Positions 1-12,215 of a stretch of 64,000 nt of DNA are shown here, one piece after another (position 1 is the first letter of the stretch; each line of letters opens with the position of its first letter). The DNA is from Isoetes taiwanensis. Taxonomy: Eukaryota > Streptophyta > Lycopodiopsida > Isoetales > Isoetaceae. Under the pieces are notes generated by a model. The model searched no databases and had not been told where the DNA came from. It saw nothing but the letters and a program-made list of their open reading frames with translations. The stretch is taken from positions 62,001-126,000 of the forward strand of contig JAJEKV010000278.1 in assembly GCA_021234155.1 (NCBI GenBank). The letters run 5' to 3'. The translations under genes were made by a program, and so were the position numbers.

Positions 1-1629
1 ACATTGGTAACAATTCAGTGATCGGTCGAGCATAAACTACTCCATCTATTGGAGCAGGAGGTGTTGCGATTGGATGGACATGAACTTCACGACCTGGTTC
101 AAGGATATCAAGGAGGTCTGGATAATTATGGCCAAGAAATTGAACTCCATCAATTAAATGCTTGCATGTAATATGAAATGAGGGATTGTCACAGTAATGA
201 GACATCATTTGTTGAGTATACCTTATTCTAGTATAGGTCTCACTAGCCATCGATAGGGTCATTGAGTCCTCCGTCCTCCAAAACCACGGTTGCAGAATCC
301 TCCCCGTACATTCTTAGTAACCTTTGGGCAGTAGCAGAGCATTTCTTATATGCACATGGGCTGTATCTACCAAATTCAGCTACGAAATATAAACAATCAA
401 TGTAAGTACGACTACATATGAAAGGATAGGGCCGGAATGGATTAACCTTAACAAGAGATATTCTCTCATTGAAGCAGTGCTCGAGAAGAGAGCCTGAAGT
501 AAACAAAGTATACAGACAAATATTGGTCATTCGATCTAGAACATGGACTTTCAAGACCTGCCAATGCGACGCAACATGATTTGTCATATCTACATTTGTA
601 TGTTCAAATAGTCACCCGAACCTTTGCCACTTGTCGTCCCATACTGCACCAAACACCCAATCCTACTCCAAGTAACTAGATGATAATACTTTCTATTCTT
701 GTATTAGTACACATAATGCATATTCATTCAAGATGTCAATTGGCAGGTACCTGATGATTGCTTCATTTTCACCATACATGCCATAGAAGTAATGCAATAA
801 CCCGTTGTACTCAACCACGGAGGATGCCTTCATCATCTTGCTCAATCTATGGAACACATCCCTTTTTTGATATACTCTCACAATCTTGGGGATCAAGGTG
901 CGTAACCATGCACGCTTAGCTCAACCAACATGCTAAAATGTGACATGCAACCTGTTCACCACGGTTGTTATGACAGTGGGCATCCCTGGTGATCACCTCT
1001 GCAATGACTACATGCTCGACTTCATTGAGGTCGATGGTGAAAGATTTTGGTCTAACATTTCCCATCCTTTGAAAGGTCAATAGCAAGGCAATACGCAAAG
1101 CTAGATGCTCATATTTAGCACCTGGAGGTGAATTTATGCAGAGCACGTAGAAGACAGGATGACTTACACCATCTACTACAGGAACAATAGCTGCATACAG
1201 AGGGCAATTATACATGTTAGCTTTAAATATTGAGTCCATCGCCCGACCACCATTACCACTATATCTAATCGTTGCTTGAAGCATTGCATCGTCCTGAATC
1301 ACATATATCCAGGGATGCCTATTCGGGTCAGGACTAGATGTGTTGTATGGCTGATGATATATGACAATCCCAAGATGCTTCCAATCATCCATCCCATCCT
1401 CGATAGTATCCCAATCAGTACTTAAACTTCCACCTGTGAATAGGGACATACTCATGATTGATATTTTAGATGATAAAGCTGCAAGAATACAGGTCATGCA
1501 TCCCATCAGTTCCAGGCAAAAAACTCTCTCATATCTAGAGAATATTCTAATTTCACTTTGAATCATTAATTCAATTGCTAACATGGTTACAAAAATGCGC
1601 ATGTCTGTAAGTTCAAAATTTATATACAA
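1..1629 (-). pseudogene. MULE-like transposase remnant
   Basis: The longest open stretch (916-1629, 237 codons) contains DSIFKANMYNCPLY, AIVPVVDGVSHPVFYVL and PKSFTIDLNEVEHVVIAEV. This resembles the catalytic core of Mutator-like (MULE/SWIM-type) transposases, where an acidic residue in an fmiD-type motif precedes a helix of paired hydrophobic residues. Downstream, 693-896 (YFYGMYGENEAIIRYL, LNEYALCVL) and 243-587 (ASHWQVLKVHVLDRMTNICL) look like the later helical part of the same protein. The reading frame changes and stops lie between the pieces, so no full protein is made. I see no terminal inverted repeats, and the 3' end may leave the window at base 1. The family assignment is by resemblance only; a host gene derived from a MULE is an alternative. 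Confidence 0.45.
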
Positions 1630-1881
1630 TTATAAAAGATATTGAATGGTATATTCTTGTCCGGACAAGCCACAATAATTACCTGGAATAAGAATAAGAC
1701 CATCGAATGTTCAAGCTGGTGTGGTAAAAAAAAGTCACCCCCCCTCCCCACCCGCAAACCACTTTTTTTTTGGGGGAGGGGGGTATGTGTGTGAAAATGG
1801 GCTATTAAAAAGCATTGCATAAGTTTTAAATACATATTGCATATTGTTGATCTTCATGATGAAACAAAATGGTTATGTATG

Positions 1882-1916
1882 GGGGAAAAGAAATTGGGAC
1901 CCAATTTTTTTTCCCC
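1882..1916. repeat. short perfect-type hairpin
   Basis: GGGGAAAAGAAATTGGG (1882-1898) faces CCCAATTTTTTTTCCCC (1900-1916) with almost no loop. The neighbouring 1721-1790 is a C-run/T-run/G-run low-complexity stretch. No function is visible. Confidence 0.6.
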
Positions 1917-1918
1917 AT

Positions 1919-2785
1919 CAATATGGAAACAGGGGAGCAAAATTTCCCCCCTTTTCCCCTGCGGCCATGGCTGCGTTGATGCGCTCAAGGAGGCCGCCTG
2001 TGCATCCCAGCATGATTTCACTCCGAATGGCGAAGGCGGTGGCTCGATAAAAGCTTGTTCAGTGCATTTTTGTCTTGATTTTTGCAGTATTGGAGTTTTT
2101 TGTGGCTTTGCAAGCTGATTTTTCTTCGTTAGCTTTAGCAGCTGGTTCTTTGAGCGAAGTTGGAGTAGTAGGTCGAAATAATGCAGGTACTTGTTGATCT
2201 TGACGAGTTTCTAGTGAATCTTGAGGAGTTTTTCATGAATCTTCATGAGTTTTAAGCATCCGATCAGTTGAGGCGGCTTAGTTGAGGTATTTCAGCTGAA
2301 AAATGCAGCATGCAGGCGATTTCTTGTTCGGATTTAGCATGCAGGCGATTTCTTGTTCGGATTTCTTGTGCAGGCGATTTCTTGTTCGGATTTCAAATTT
2401 GAAAAAATGCAAAAGATGCGGCGATTTCTTGTTCGGATTTAGCATGCAGGCGATTTCTTGTTCGGATTTAGCATGCAGGCGATTTCTTGTGGATTTCTTG
2501 TTCGGATTTTTGTTATAAACGTTGTTTTAAATACAGTGATGTTTTGAATGTTTTGATGTTTTGAATCAGTGTGTAAGTTTCAGTGTGTAACTTTGAGTGT
2601 AAGTTTCAGAGTAATAAACAGTGAAAAAATAACATGAAGAAAACAGTGAGAAAAAAGCATGGAAACCTGCTAAACCAGTCATCCAGAATTGGAAGACCCA
2701 ACTTCCATTCCGGATTGTAGGGGGCTGACACGTGTCAGCAGCAGAATGGACGCCAGAGAATAAATGCGACCCTGTTTCCATATTG
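1919..2785. mobile_element. small non-autonomous element with 16-bp TIRs
   Basis: CAATATGGAAACAGGG at 1919-1934 is the exact reverse complement of CCCTGTTTCCATATTG at 2770-2785. The 867-bp interval has no coding sequence I recognise and contains the minisatellite at 2303-2513. The TIRs include a TA next to TGGAAACAGGG on both sides, which would fit a TA-targeting DNA transposon. I could not settle a target-site duplication, so the superfamily is open. A chance 16-bp match at this distance is unlikely but not excluded. Confidence 0.4.
2303..2513 (+). repeat. 28-bp minisatellite
   Basis: The core GGCGATTTCTTGTTCGGATT recurs about five to six times, usually preceded by AGCATGCA. One interruption (about 2395-2425) carries an AAATTTGAAAAAATGC spacer, and the last unit is internally shortened. 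An open frame through it is a by-product of the repeat and is not a gene. Confidence 0.85.
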
Positions 2786-3031
2786 TCAAGGGCGATATAA
2801 ATACAAACATTAACAAACTAATATTATATGTGATATTATAGCTAACACTAATAAAAACACTGATGACAGATATTGACATTATTGATAATAACAACAATGA
2901 AGCAAACAATGATGATAAAAAGAAAACTAGATGATATTTCTATGAATGATACAATAAATGATGTTAATCCCTAACACTCATAATTATTGACATAACAGCA
3001 ATGATGAGACTATATATGATTATATAAGTGA

Positions 3032-3059
3032 CTAGAAAAAGTGCCCAGCTTTGCTGGGC
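3032..3059 (-). mobile_element. Helitron 3' terminus (hairpin plus CTAG)
   Basis: Read on the minus strand, the sequence is GCCCAGC, loop AAA, GCTGGGC, then ACTTTTT and CTAG, followed by T. This is the canonical Helitron 3' end: a GC-rich stem-loop a few bases before CTRR, inserted before T. The same terminus occurs at 14008 and, on the plus strand, at 27625, so it belongs to one family. The body of this element would run to higher coordinates, where captured TMK-kinase and PPR fragments lie in the same orientation. I did not find a convincing 5' TC end. One weak candidate is near 12375, where the minus strand has A before TCGTATATATATACG. Confidence 0.7.
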
Positions 3060-4080
3060 TTTTCATCAGGATTTTTCCAGAATTAATAAACTTATGGTTA
3101 AGATCGTCCTTATAAACTGTTATATTTACTGAGATTAGAGTTTGAATACAAATGGGGTTTTGGAATGTTCTTCGCAATTGTCTTACATTTGTAATGCAAG
3201 AATTCGTGTGTCCTTTGAGTGTTGTCTTGCGAAGCTTATACCTATTTAGTTCTCGTCACTTTGTCCAAATTGACTTCCACCCTTGGAGTGTAGAGCTATC
3301 ATGGAACATCCTTATTGCATATAGCATATTTTTAGTTGCGATCAGTTAACATTGACATTTGTCGATTATCTTGTAGATGCAGTCTGGGACATAAATTAGA
3401 GAGGTTTGTTTATTTGGTATTAGTAGATGTTATCCTATCTCATGCCTTCTTATAATGTACATGCACCACCATGATGGTTGTGTCCATCTTTATGTTTGAT
3501 GTTGTTGTTCACTATATAAGTCCACCAATGGAAGTTGCAACACATATGTATTTTGGAGCTGGAAGTATGCCTCTATGCCCAATTATGATAAAATGTTTAG
3601 ATGAATACTTGTGCCTTGTTATAGCATGCATGCAATTAAAGTTGGATTGAAGAGTAGCTTGTTAGCGTTGTTGCATCATGTGCAAAGTTGCTTGAATCAT
3701 ACAATACTCTAAGAACTAACATTTGCAAATTGAATGCTCGTGTACAATGTAAGATCTTGAGTTACACAACATTTTCTTACATTCAATGTAGCATCAATGT
3801 TGAATGCTAAACAGCTAGTATGTTTGATAAAATAATCATGAAGTTGGTTCATAAAGAAAAGAAAAACAAAGTGCTGTGCACGGAAGGTTGCCCTCCATGG
3901 CGGGAGGGTGAAGTGGCTTAAATCATTGTTCAAAGTCATGTTTTTACAATCAATCAAAATTGCTACTTGAAAACAATAGAGTACTTGATACCATAACTTT
4001 ATGAAGTGAAATGTAACATGAGCGCATGTAAAATACTTGCTTCATAAATTTAATACATAAGCACAAGCAAGCAATAATAA
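3060..4080. other. Helitron-internal sequence, no recognised gene
   Basis: AT-rich sequence between the Helitron 3' end and the first captured fragment. No open frame here resembles a known protein. ATG-initiated frames are below 85 codons. Confidence 0.5.
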
Positions 4081-4107
4081 AAATGGACTTTTAAAGGTCA
4101 AATCTAA

Positions 4108-4275
4108 GATGCATGTATACACAACACCCAAACCACCCCTACCCAAGGCCCTTTGCTCATTGAAATTCCTTGTGGCATTTCGCAACACTTGTATTGAAAT
4201 TACAAGGTTTCCACCTTCAACAACTTGTACATCACTAGGACCATTATTCTGCCCACTAGTCATGTTATATGCCTC
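4108..4275 (-). pseudogene. TMK-type receptor kinase exon fragment
   Basis: The fragment contains VEGGNLVISIQVLRNATRNF, NEQRALGRGGLGVVY. This matches the start of the kinase domain of plant TMK (transmembrane kinase) leucine-rich-repeat receptor kinases, where NLVISIQVLR precedes the glycine-rich ATP loop GRGGFGVVY. Here the loop reads GRGGLGVVY. Only the juxtamembrane end and the P-loop are present; the catalytic lysine, the HRD and DFG motifs and the extracellular region are all missing. After VVYT the sequence runs into unrelated coding, consistent with an exon edge. It shares orientation with the nearby PPR fragment and with the Helitron terminus at 3032, which suggests capture by that element. 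It is not functional as a kinase. Confidence 0.75.
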
Positions 4276-4417
4276 CTTTGCGTAATGATTCAAAATATAT
4301 TCTTTATATTCTTTTGTGATGATTATAAACTGCAACAGACAAAACTTGTAATGACATCAAGAACAAATAAGACCTTGATTCTAAAAAAGAATCTGATGTA
4401 GTTGAATCAAGATATAT

Positions 4418-5460
4418 TTACCCGCCAGTTCTTGACCTATGACAAACAAGCGCATCACATATCTGCCTTGGAGTTGGCGAATCTTTAAGCACATATATTG
4501 TGATTATATCTGGCATTACACAATCAATTTGCATCCTAGCATAACACTTTAATGCTTCATGGCCTAATCCATGACCAATTTGCATCCTAGCATAACACTC
4601 CAATGCTTCATGGCCTAATCCATGCTTAGCATGTTTCACAAATAAAGAAGTCCATGATACTATGTTTCGATCCGATAATTTGTTGAAAATCTCCTGAGAA
4701 GTCCATGATACTATGTTTCGATCCGATAATTTGTTGAAGATCTCCTGGGAGTCTGCGAATCAGCCACATTTAGCATACATGCCAACTAATGCATTGGCAA
4801 CAACAATGTCTTTCTCAAGACCCTTATGAACAACCTTCACATGTATTTCTTTGCGTTTGTCCAGCGATCTTGTATTGCCACAAGCATTCAAGATGCAAAC
4901 AAAGATAGCAGCATTTGGGCTTGTGCCTTCCAATTGCATCTGTTCAAAACTAATCAGTGCTTCCCGAGCACATTCATGTTGAACGTATCCTCCAATCAAT
5001 GCAGTGCAGGAAACAACATTTCGAACTGGCAGCTTCTCAAGGGCTATTCGTTCCTCTGCAAGTGCACCACATTTCAATATCCTTGAGTTGTGGACATGCT
5101 TTCAGTAGAGCTGTAAATGTAAAACAGTTAACATGTACACTATCTTCACACATTTCTTTGTACAGGTTCAGAGCATGACGTGATTCCCCGCATTGAATAT
5201 ATCCAACAACTAGGAGAGTCTAGGAATGCTGACTGCGATAAACCAGCGTATTGAAAACCTCATGGGCATCAGCCAAGCTCCCACATTCTATAGACATAGC
5301 TACAACATAGTTCCCAACACCGCCATTAACATGCAATCCAGTTTCTGAGCTATGCATATGAATATGCTTGGCGTATGCTAAAATCTTAAATTTCCTTGCC
5401 TTTTGCAACAGACCTACAATTGAACCTGGCTCACTACACTAGTCCACAAGGGTAATAGAA
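4418..5460 (-). pseudogene. PLS-type pentatricopeptide repeat fragment
   Basis: Several PPR units are readable: GNYVVAMSIECGSLADAHEV (about 5230-5340), RNVVSCTALIGGYVQHECAR with EALISFEQMQLEGTSPNAAI (about 4920-5030), and DIVVANALVGMYAKCG (near 4760). PPR proteins bind RNA in organelles, one base per repeat. This copy is broken by stops and frameshifts. It also carries two local tandem duplications of about 51 bp, at 4520-4625 and 4647-4748, each duplicating part of a repeat. Neither an organelle-targeting N-terminus nor a DYW end is present. It lies between the TMK fragment and a DNA transposon and shares the Helitron strand, so capture followed by decay is the simplest reading. Confidence 0.8.
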
Positions 5461-5694
5461 TTAAGAGCTGACCAGCGAATGTCTTCCTGCGCTTTTAGAT
5501 AATTCAATGAGCCTAACTTTCTTTCTGATCTGAAGTTTGACATATGTAGTATCTCATGTCATCACTGGTCCATGAAATTTTATGGACCGAGTTTATGAAG
5601 CATTTTATACGAAAACAATTCATAATAAAAATGTACCGATGGTTAACTTACTAATTACAGGAACCCATCGACAGATTGTTCTATGTGCTGCAAC

Positions 5695-7545
<1,851 letters not shown>

Positions 7546-7639
7546 TATTCTCTTATTGCCAACAAGATTGGGATTATGTGCACCATCCTCCTCAAGTTCC
7601 AGCAGCACAGGTTCATTGGTTGTCCTCTTCTTCTTAGTC

Positions 7640-8118
7640 TTTCGAGGAGGAGCAGGCTCCTCAACCCTGCCTACAACTCGTCCTCAACTTAATTCCATGA
7701 ACTAGCAGACAATGCAATGCCTAGAATGCAATAACAGACAAGAAAGAGCATGAACAGACAAGGAAGAGCAAGGAGAAGCCCTTCCAAAAATCAATTAAAT
7801 AGATTAACGTAGTGTGTCAGGAGGGAACGTATCTGGATCTTGGCTGAATAGGAGTTCAAATCTCCCTCTAAAATCTACATGCAAACTTGAAACACATATC
7901 TCACGGTGGGAGATGTGTCCAACTCAGTGATCTGGAGCTTGTGAGGGCCAGATTTTTTCTGAGCATGAACTGCATGCAATATTTGAGGCGCCAAAGGATT
8001 TCCTGGCTCGAAATCTCCAGCATGCAGGGAGCCATGAAGGAGCCGCATGCAATTAAGGAAGGGATTAGGGTGCGCCATCTTAAAGGTGTAGAAAAGAAAA
8101 GCACATACTTGTATGCGC
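7640..8118. other. gap without recognised gene
   Basis: This stretch lies between the transposase 5' region and the end of the sucrose-phosphate synthase fragment. Open frames up to 120 codons exist on both strands but none resembles a known protein. Confidence 0.4.
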
Positions 8119-9823
8119 CTACAATCTCTTGTGGTGAACCATCGGCCAAAAATAGGGCTCCAACTCGAGTTCTGCTTGAACCCTAAAAGAGACCACACTG
8201 GTCCATAAAGGTGCGCCAAAACCGGCCCCTGCACCAATATTCGGCACCCCCCTTATTGTTTCGTCTACAGATGCACCAGGGTAGTAAAGTTGGGTTCCAC
8301 TGCTGCATATAACAACATCAAAATCTTTCACTGCTATGCCTTCAGAAGTCATCATATGAATGGTTTCTCTGAGTGTCAAAGCTATTGCTAATACAAATCC
8401 AGTGGAACGACCAGTGTTATCGAGCTTCACAGCTTTGAAAACTTCTCGCATAACATTTGACATTCCTTTCCCAGGATATGCACCCTTAGTGTAACTGTCA
8501 ATAGCAATGACGAACAATCTTTGTCTCCTCCGTAACATTGGTAACCTGTTCATAGTCTGACCATTGATTTGAACATATCTTTCACCTGAACCATGCTTGT
8601 TCTCATTTTCTTCTTTGGTTCCCTGTTTATGCTTTTCATAGGCCTCCTTAACCTGGTCTGCTATCCTATCAGCGCCTCGAAGAATCTTCTCTAACAGGGA
8701 ACTACAAAGGACCCTCTTTCCCCATCATCAGACAGATGAAGAGAAAGATCTTGCACGTCCCTGAGAGAATCCCCTTGTGATTCAGCATCAGCATCGCCAT
8801 TTGATTCTTCATTCTGCCACTGTGGATGCCCCATTCTACAAAGTGCAACCTTAGAAAGATAATTTGTGCAGTCTTGAGGCGTAATAATGGAGAAGCTAAA
8901 GCATTTTGCAAACCATACAAGATTAGCCAGCTCCCGCAAAGGTCGGCATTCACCAAACGCCCTCAACAAATTTATGATGTTCTTCTTGGGGTCCGGGCGA
9001 GCTAAAGCCAGAATCATTGGCTTATGCTTATTTGTAAAGGAACGCATAATCTGCATTTACACATATACATAACGTTAATCACATTGGAAAATGACAGTTT
9101 ATGTGAAAAATTAATGTACACCAAGGATTTTTTTACCTCTGCCCAAATTGGTGGATCTGCTCTTGGTGAAACAGGAGTTACAGAAGTAGCATCATTGGCT
9201 GCGTAAGCAACAGCTTCTGCATCTCCCTCTATAACATCACTAGCATCTTGAACAATAACATTGCTGAAGTCCATTCCAGGTGATATAACCTAAAACAACT
9301 TTCACATTAACATACCATAACAGCTACTTTACAAAACTGACTTTCAAAAAGAACATACCGCCATGTGTGGCATATATTGGCCAAGACAACTAACTCCACG
9401 CTTTTCCCTTGCTCTAAGAATTTTAGCAAGCTTGACATTAAAACCATCATACAAACCCCACTGCTCGTCAATCTCTTCCAAGCTTGTGATAACAAGCTCA
9501 GCAGCATCAAGAGATAACTCTTCAGCCTCTATCCGATGCATAATTTTGTATGTAGCATTGATATCTAATAAGGCGGCAATGTCATCACCATCTGTATAAT
9601 ATCCATGTATTACATGAAGCCATATTGAATCTCTTGCACAGATTTGTTCTCCCAAGACTTTGGTCATATTCAAAATATGGGCCATTGCACCATCCACAAA
9701 TTCTTGAATATGTGGCCAGAGCAATTCTTTACAATTTATGATCTTCTTGGGGTCCGGGCGAGCTAAAGCCATAATCATTGGCTTATGTTTATTTGTAAAG
9801 AAATGCATAATCTGCATTGACAC
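8119..9823 (-). pseudogene. Sucrose-phosphate synthase fragment, unit A plus C-terminal part
   Basis: Reading leftward on the minus strand, pieces of plant SPS appear in near-natural order: [74 protein letters not shown] (9823-9361), then MDFSNVIVQDASDV (9274), [16 protein letters not shown] with [15 protein letters not shown] (9056-8930), and finally RRRQRLFVIAIDSYTKGAY, STGFVLAIALTLRETIHMM and FDVVICSSGTQLYYPGA (8553-8270), the phosphatase-like C-terminal domain. SPS makes sucrose-6-phosphate from UDP-glucose and fructose-6-phosphate in the cytosol. A GT-AG intron is retained after MPHMA (about 9285-9356), so the source was genomic DNA. The first ARPDPKK is joined abruptly to WPHIQEF, a rearranged junction. 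Unit A also lacks about 105 bp (SGALNVP to GRQSKE) that the other units keep. It makes no enzyme. Confidence 0.88.
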
Positions 9824-10640
9824 ATATACATAACGTCAATCACATTGGATTATGACAGTTTATGTGAAAAATTGATGTACACCAAGGATTTTTTACCTCT
9901 GCCCAAATTGGTGGATTGAAACAGGAGTTACAGTGCATCATTGGCTGCGTAAGCAGCAGCTTCTACATCTCCCTCTATAACATCACCAGTATCTTGAACA
10001 ATAGCATTGCTGAAGTCCATTCCAGGTGGTATAACCTAAAACAAGTTTCACATTAACATACCATAACAGCTACTTTACAAAACTGACATTCAAAAAGAAC
10101 ATACCGCCATGCATGGCATATATCAGCCAAGACAACTAACTCCACGCTTTTCCCTTGCTCTAAGAATTTTAGCAAGCTTGACATTGAAACCATCATACGA
10201 ACCCCACTGCTCGTCAATCTCTTGCTTGGTGCTTGTGATAACAAGCTCGGCTGACATCAAGAGATAACTCTTGACCTCTATCGGCGCATAATTTTGTATG
10301 TAGCATTGATATCTTCTTTGGACTGACGCCCTTGCTTAAGCAATTGATTAAATTTATTATGCCCTAGTGAATGTCCTGTGAGCACCATAGGTACATTCAA
10401 TGCTCCTGATAATAACTCGGCAATATCACCAGCATCTGCACAATGTCCATGTATTACATGGGGCCATATTGAATCTCCCGCACAGATTTGTTCTCCCAAG
10501 ACTTTGGTCATATTCAAAATATGGGCCATCGCACCATCCACAAATTCTTGAATATGTGGCCAGAGCAATTCTTTATGCAAATACTTATCCCTTGGACCAC
10601 ATGGAATTCGCACAATGTATGTCCCTCTGCGCTCTCATAC
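9245..10640. repeat. left arm of SPS inverted repeat
   Basis: This arm (units A and B) is the reverse complement of 10720-12215. The inner edge can be read directly: ACAATGTATG and TTGGACCACATGGAATTCGC on this side answer CATACATTGT and GTATTCCATGTGGTTTAAGG on the other. The outer edge is at CATTGCTGAAGTCCATTCCA (about 9262-9281). The arm is about 100 bp shorter than its partner because unit A lost about 105 bp. Intron sequences are included in the match. Confidence 0.88.
9890..10613 (-). pseudogene. Sucrose-phosphate synthase fragment, unit B
   Basis: A second partial SPS unit runs in tandem with unit A on the same strand: [60 protein letters not shown] (10613-10278), then, after a frame change, [20 protein letters not shown] (about 10230-10130), and MDFSNAIVQDTGDVIEGDVE (about 10020). 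It contains the part of the glucosyltransferase domain that includes the [11 protein letters not shown] stretch. A stop and frame shifts disrupt it. It forms the inner half of the left arm of the inverted repeat. Confidence 0.88.
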
Positions 10641-10798
10641 ATTTCTTCACCGCATGTGGACCGGAGCTATGGGGAACCTACGTAAATGTTGTCGGGTGCC
10701 GATGATACGTGATGAACAAGTAGGAGAGAGCACCGAGCATACATTGTGCGTATTCCATGTGGTTTAAGGGATAAGTATTTGGCGTAAAGAATTGCTCG

Positions 10799-11530
10799 CT
10801 ACATATTCAAGAATTTGTGGATGGTGCGATGGCCCATATTTTGAATATGACCAAAGTCTTGAGAGAACAAATCTGGCGGGAGATTCAATATGGCCTCATG
10901 TAATACATGGATATTGTGCGTGATGTCCGACATTGCCGAAGTTATTATCAGGGCATTGAATGTACCTATGGTGCTCAGGTGACATTCACTAGGCATAATA
11001 AACTTAATCAATTGCTTGCAAGGGCGCCAGTCCAAAGAAGATATCAATGCTACATACAAAATTATGCTACGATAGAGGTCAAGAGTTATCTCTTGATGTC
11101 GTTGAGCTTGTTATCACAAGCACCAAGCAAGAGATTGACGAGCAGTGGGGTTCGTATGATGGTTTCAATGTCAAGCTTGCTAAAATTCTTAGAGCAAGGG
11201 AAAAGCGTGGAGATATTTGTCTTGGCTGATATATGCCACGCATGGCGGTATGTTCTTTTTGAATGTCAGTTTTGTAAAGTAGCTGTTATGGTATGTTAAT
11301 GTGAAACTTGTTTTATGTTATACCATCTGGAATGGACTTCAGCAATGCTATTGTTCAAGATACTGGTGATGTTATAGAGGGAGATGCAGAAGCTGCTGCT
11401 TACGCAGCCAATGATGCACTATAACTCTTGTTTCACCAAGAGCAGATCCACCAATTTGGGCAGAGGTAAAAAATCCTTGGTGTACATCAATTTTTCACAT
11501 AAACTGTCATAATCCGATTGATGTTATGTT
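10799..11530 (+). pseudogene. Sucrose-phosphate synthase fragment, unit C
   Basis: This plus-strand copy mirrors unit B. It has [19 protein letters not shown] near 10805-10860, then [29 protein letters not shown] (about 11128-11190), and a post-intron piece GMDFSNAIVQDTGDVIEGDA (about 11330-11390). Frameshifts and a stop after ICLG interrupt it. The intron-like stretch 11245-11320 begins with GTATGTTC after the MAV codons and ends in a T-rich tract, as in the other units. Confidence 0.85.
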
Positions 11531-11538
11531 ATGTGTAA

Positions 11539-12215
11539 ATGCAGATTGTGCGTTTCTTTACAAATAAGCATAAGCCAATGATTATGGCTTTAGCTCGCCC
11601 GGACCCCAAAAAGAACATGATAAATTGTAAAGAATTGCTCTGGCCACATATTCAAGAATTTGTGGATGGTGCAATGGCCCATATTTTGAATATGACCAAA
11701 GTCTTGGGAGAACAAATCTGTGCAAGAGATTCAATATGGCCTCATGTAATACATGGATATTATACAGATGGTGATGTCATTGCCGCCTTATTATCAGGGG
11801 CATTGAATGTACCTATGGTGCTCACTGGACATTGGCTAGGGCATAATAAACTTAATCAATTGCTTAAGCAAGGGCGTCAGTCCAAAGAAGATATCAATGC
11901 TACATACAAAATTATGTGTCAGATAGAGGCCGAAGAGTTATCTCTTGATGCTGTTGAGCTTGTTATCACAAGCACCAAGCAAGAGATTGACGAGCAGTGG
12001 GGTTTGTATGATGGTTTCAATGTTAAGCTTGCTAATATTCTTAGAGCAAGGGAAAAGCGTGGAGTTAGTTGTCTTGGCCGATATATGCCACGCATGGCGG
12101 TATGTTCTTTTTGAAAGTCAGTTTTGTAAAGTAGCTGTTATGATATGTTAATGTGAAAGTTGTTTTAGGTTATACCACCTGGAATGGACTTCAGCAATGT
12201 TATTGTTCAAGATGC
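11539..12215 (+). pseudogene. Sucrose-phosphate synthase fragment, unit D
   Basis: The best-preserved unit, open for 191 codons from 11539. It starts with [18 protein letters not shown], then jumps through MINCKELL to [20 protein letters not shown], and continues through [20 protein letters not shown] and [20 protein letters not shown] to [15 protein letters not shown], where GTATGTTC marks an exon end. In real SPS the ARPDPKK segment comes after, not before, WPHIQEF. The junction is therefore a head-to-tail duplication join. The same join in unit A shows that duplication came first and inversion second. Confidence 0.88.

Larger units (their letters stand above)
10720..12215. repeat. right arm of SPS inverted repeat
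   Basis: Mirror of 9245-10640, holding units C and D on the plus strand. Only about 80 bp (10641-10719) separate the arms, so a transcript through the locus could fold into a stem of roughly 1.4 kb. Similarity ends abruptly after GTTATTGTTCAAGATGCT near 12215. Confidence 0.88.

Noticed and set aside
2303-2513. Regular repeats resembling a CRISPR array
   Set aside because: Units are adjacent without unique spacers of constant length; it is a minisatellite in a plant genome.
8119-12215. Intact tandem SPS genes
   Set aside because: Units are partial, reordered, frame-shifted and inverted.
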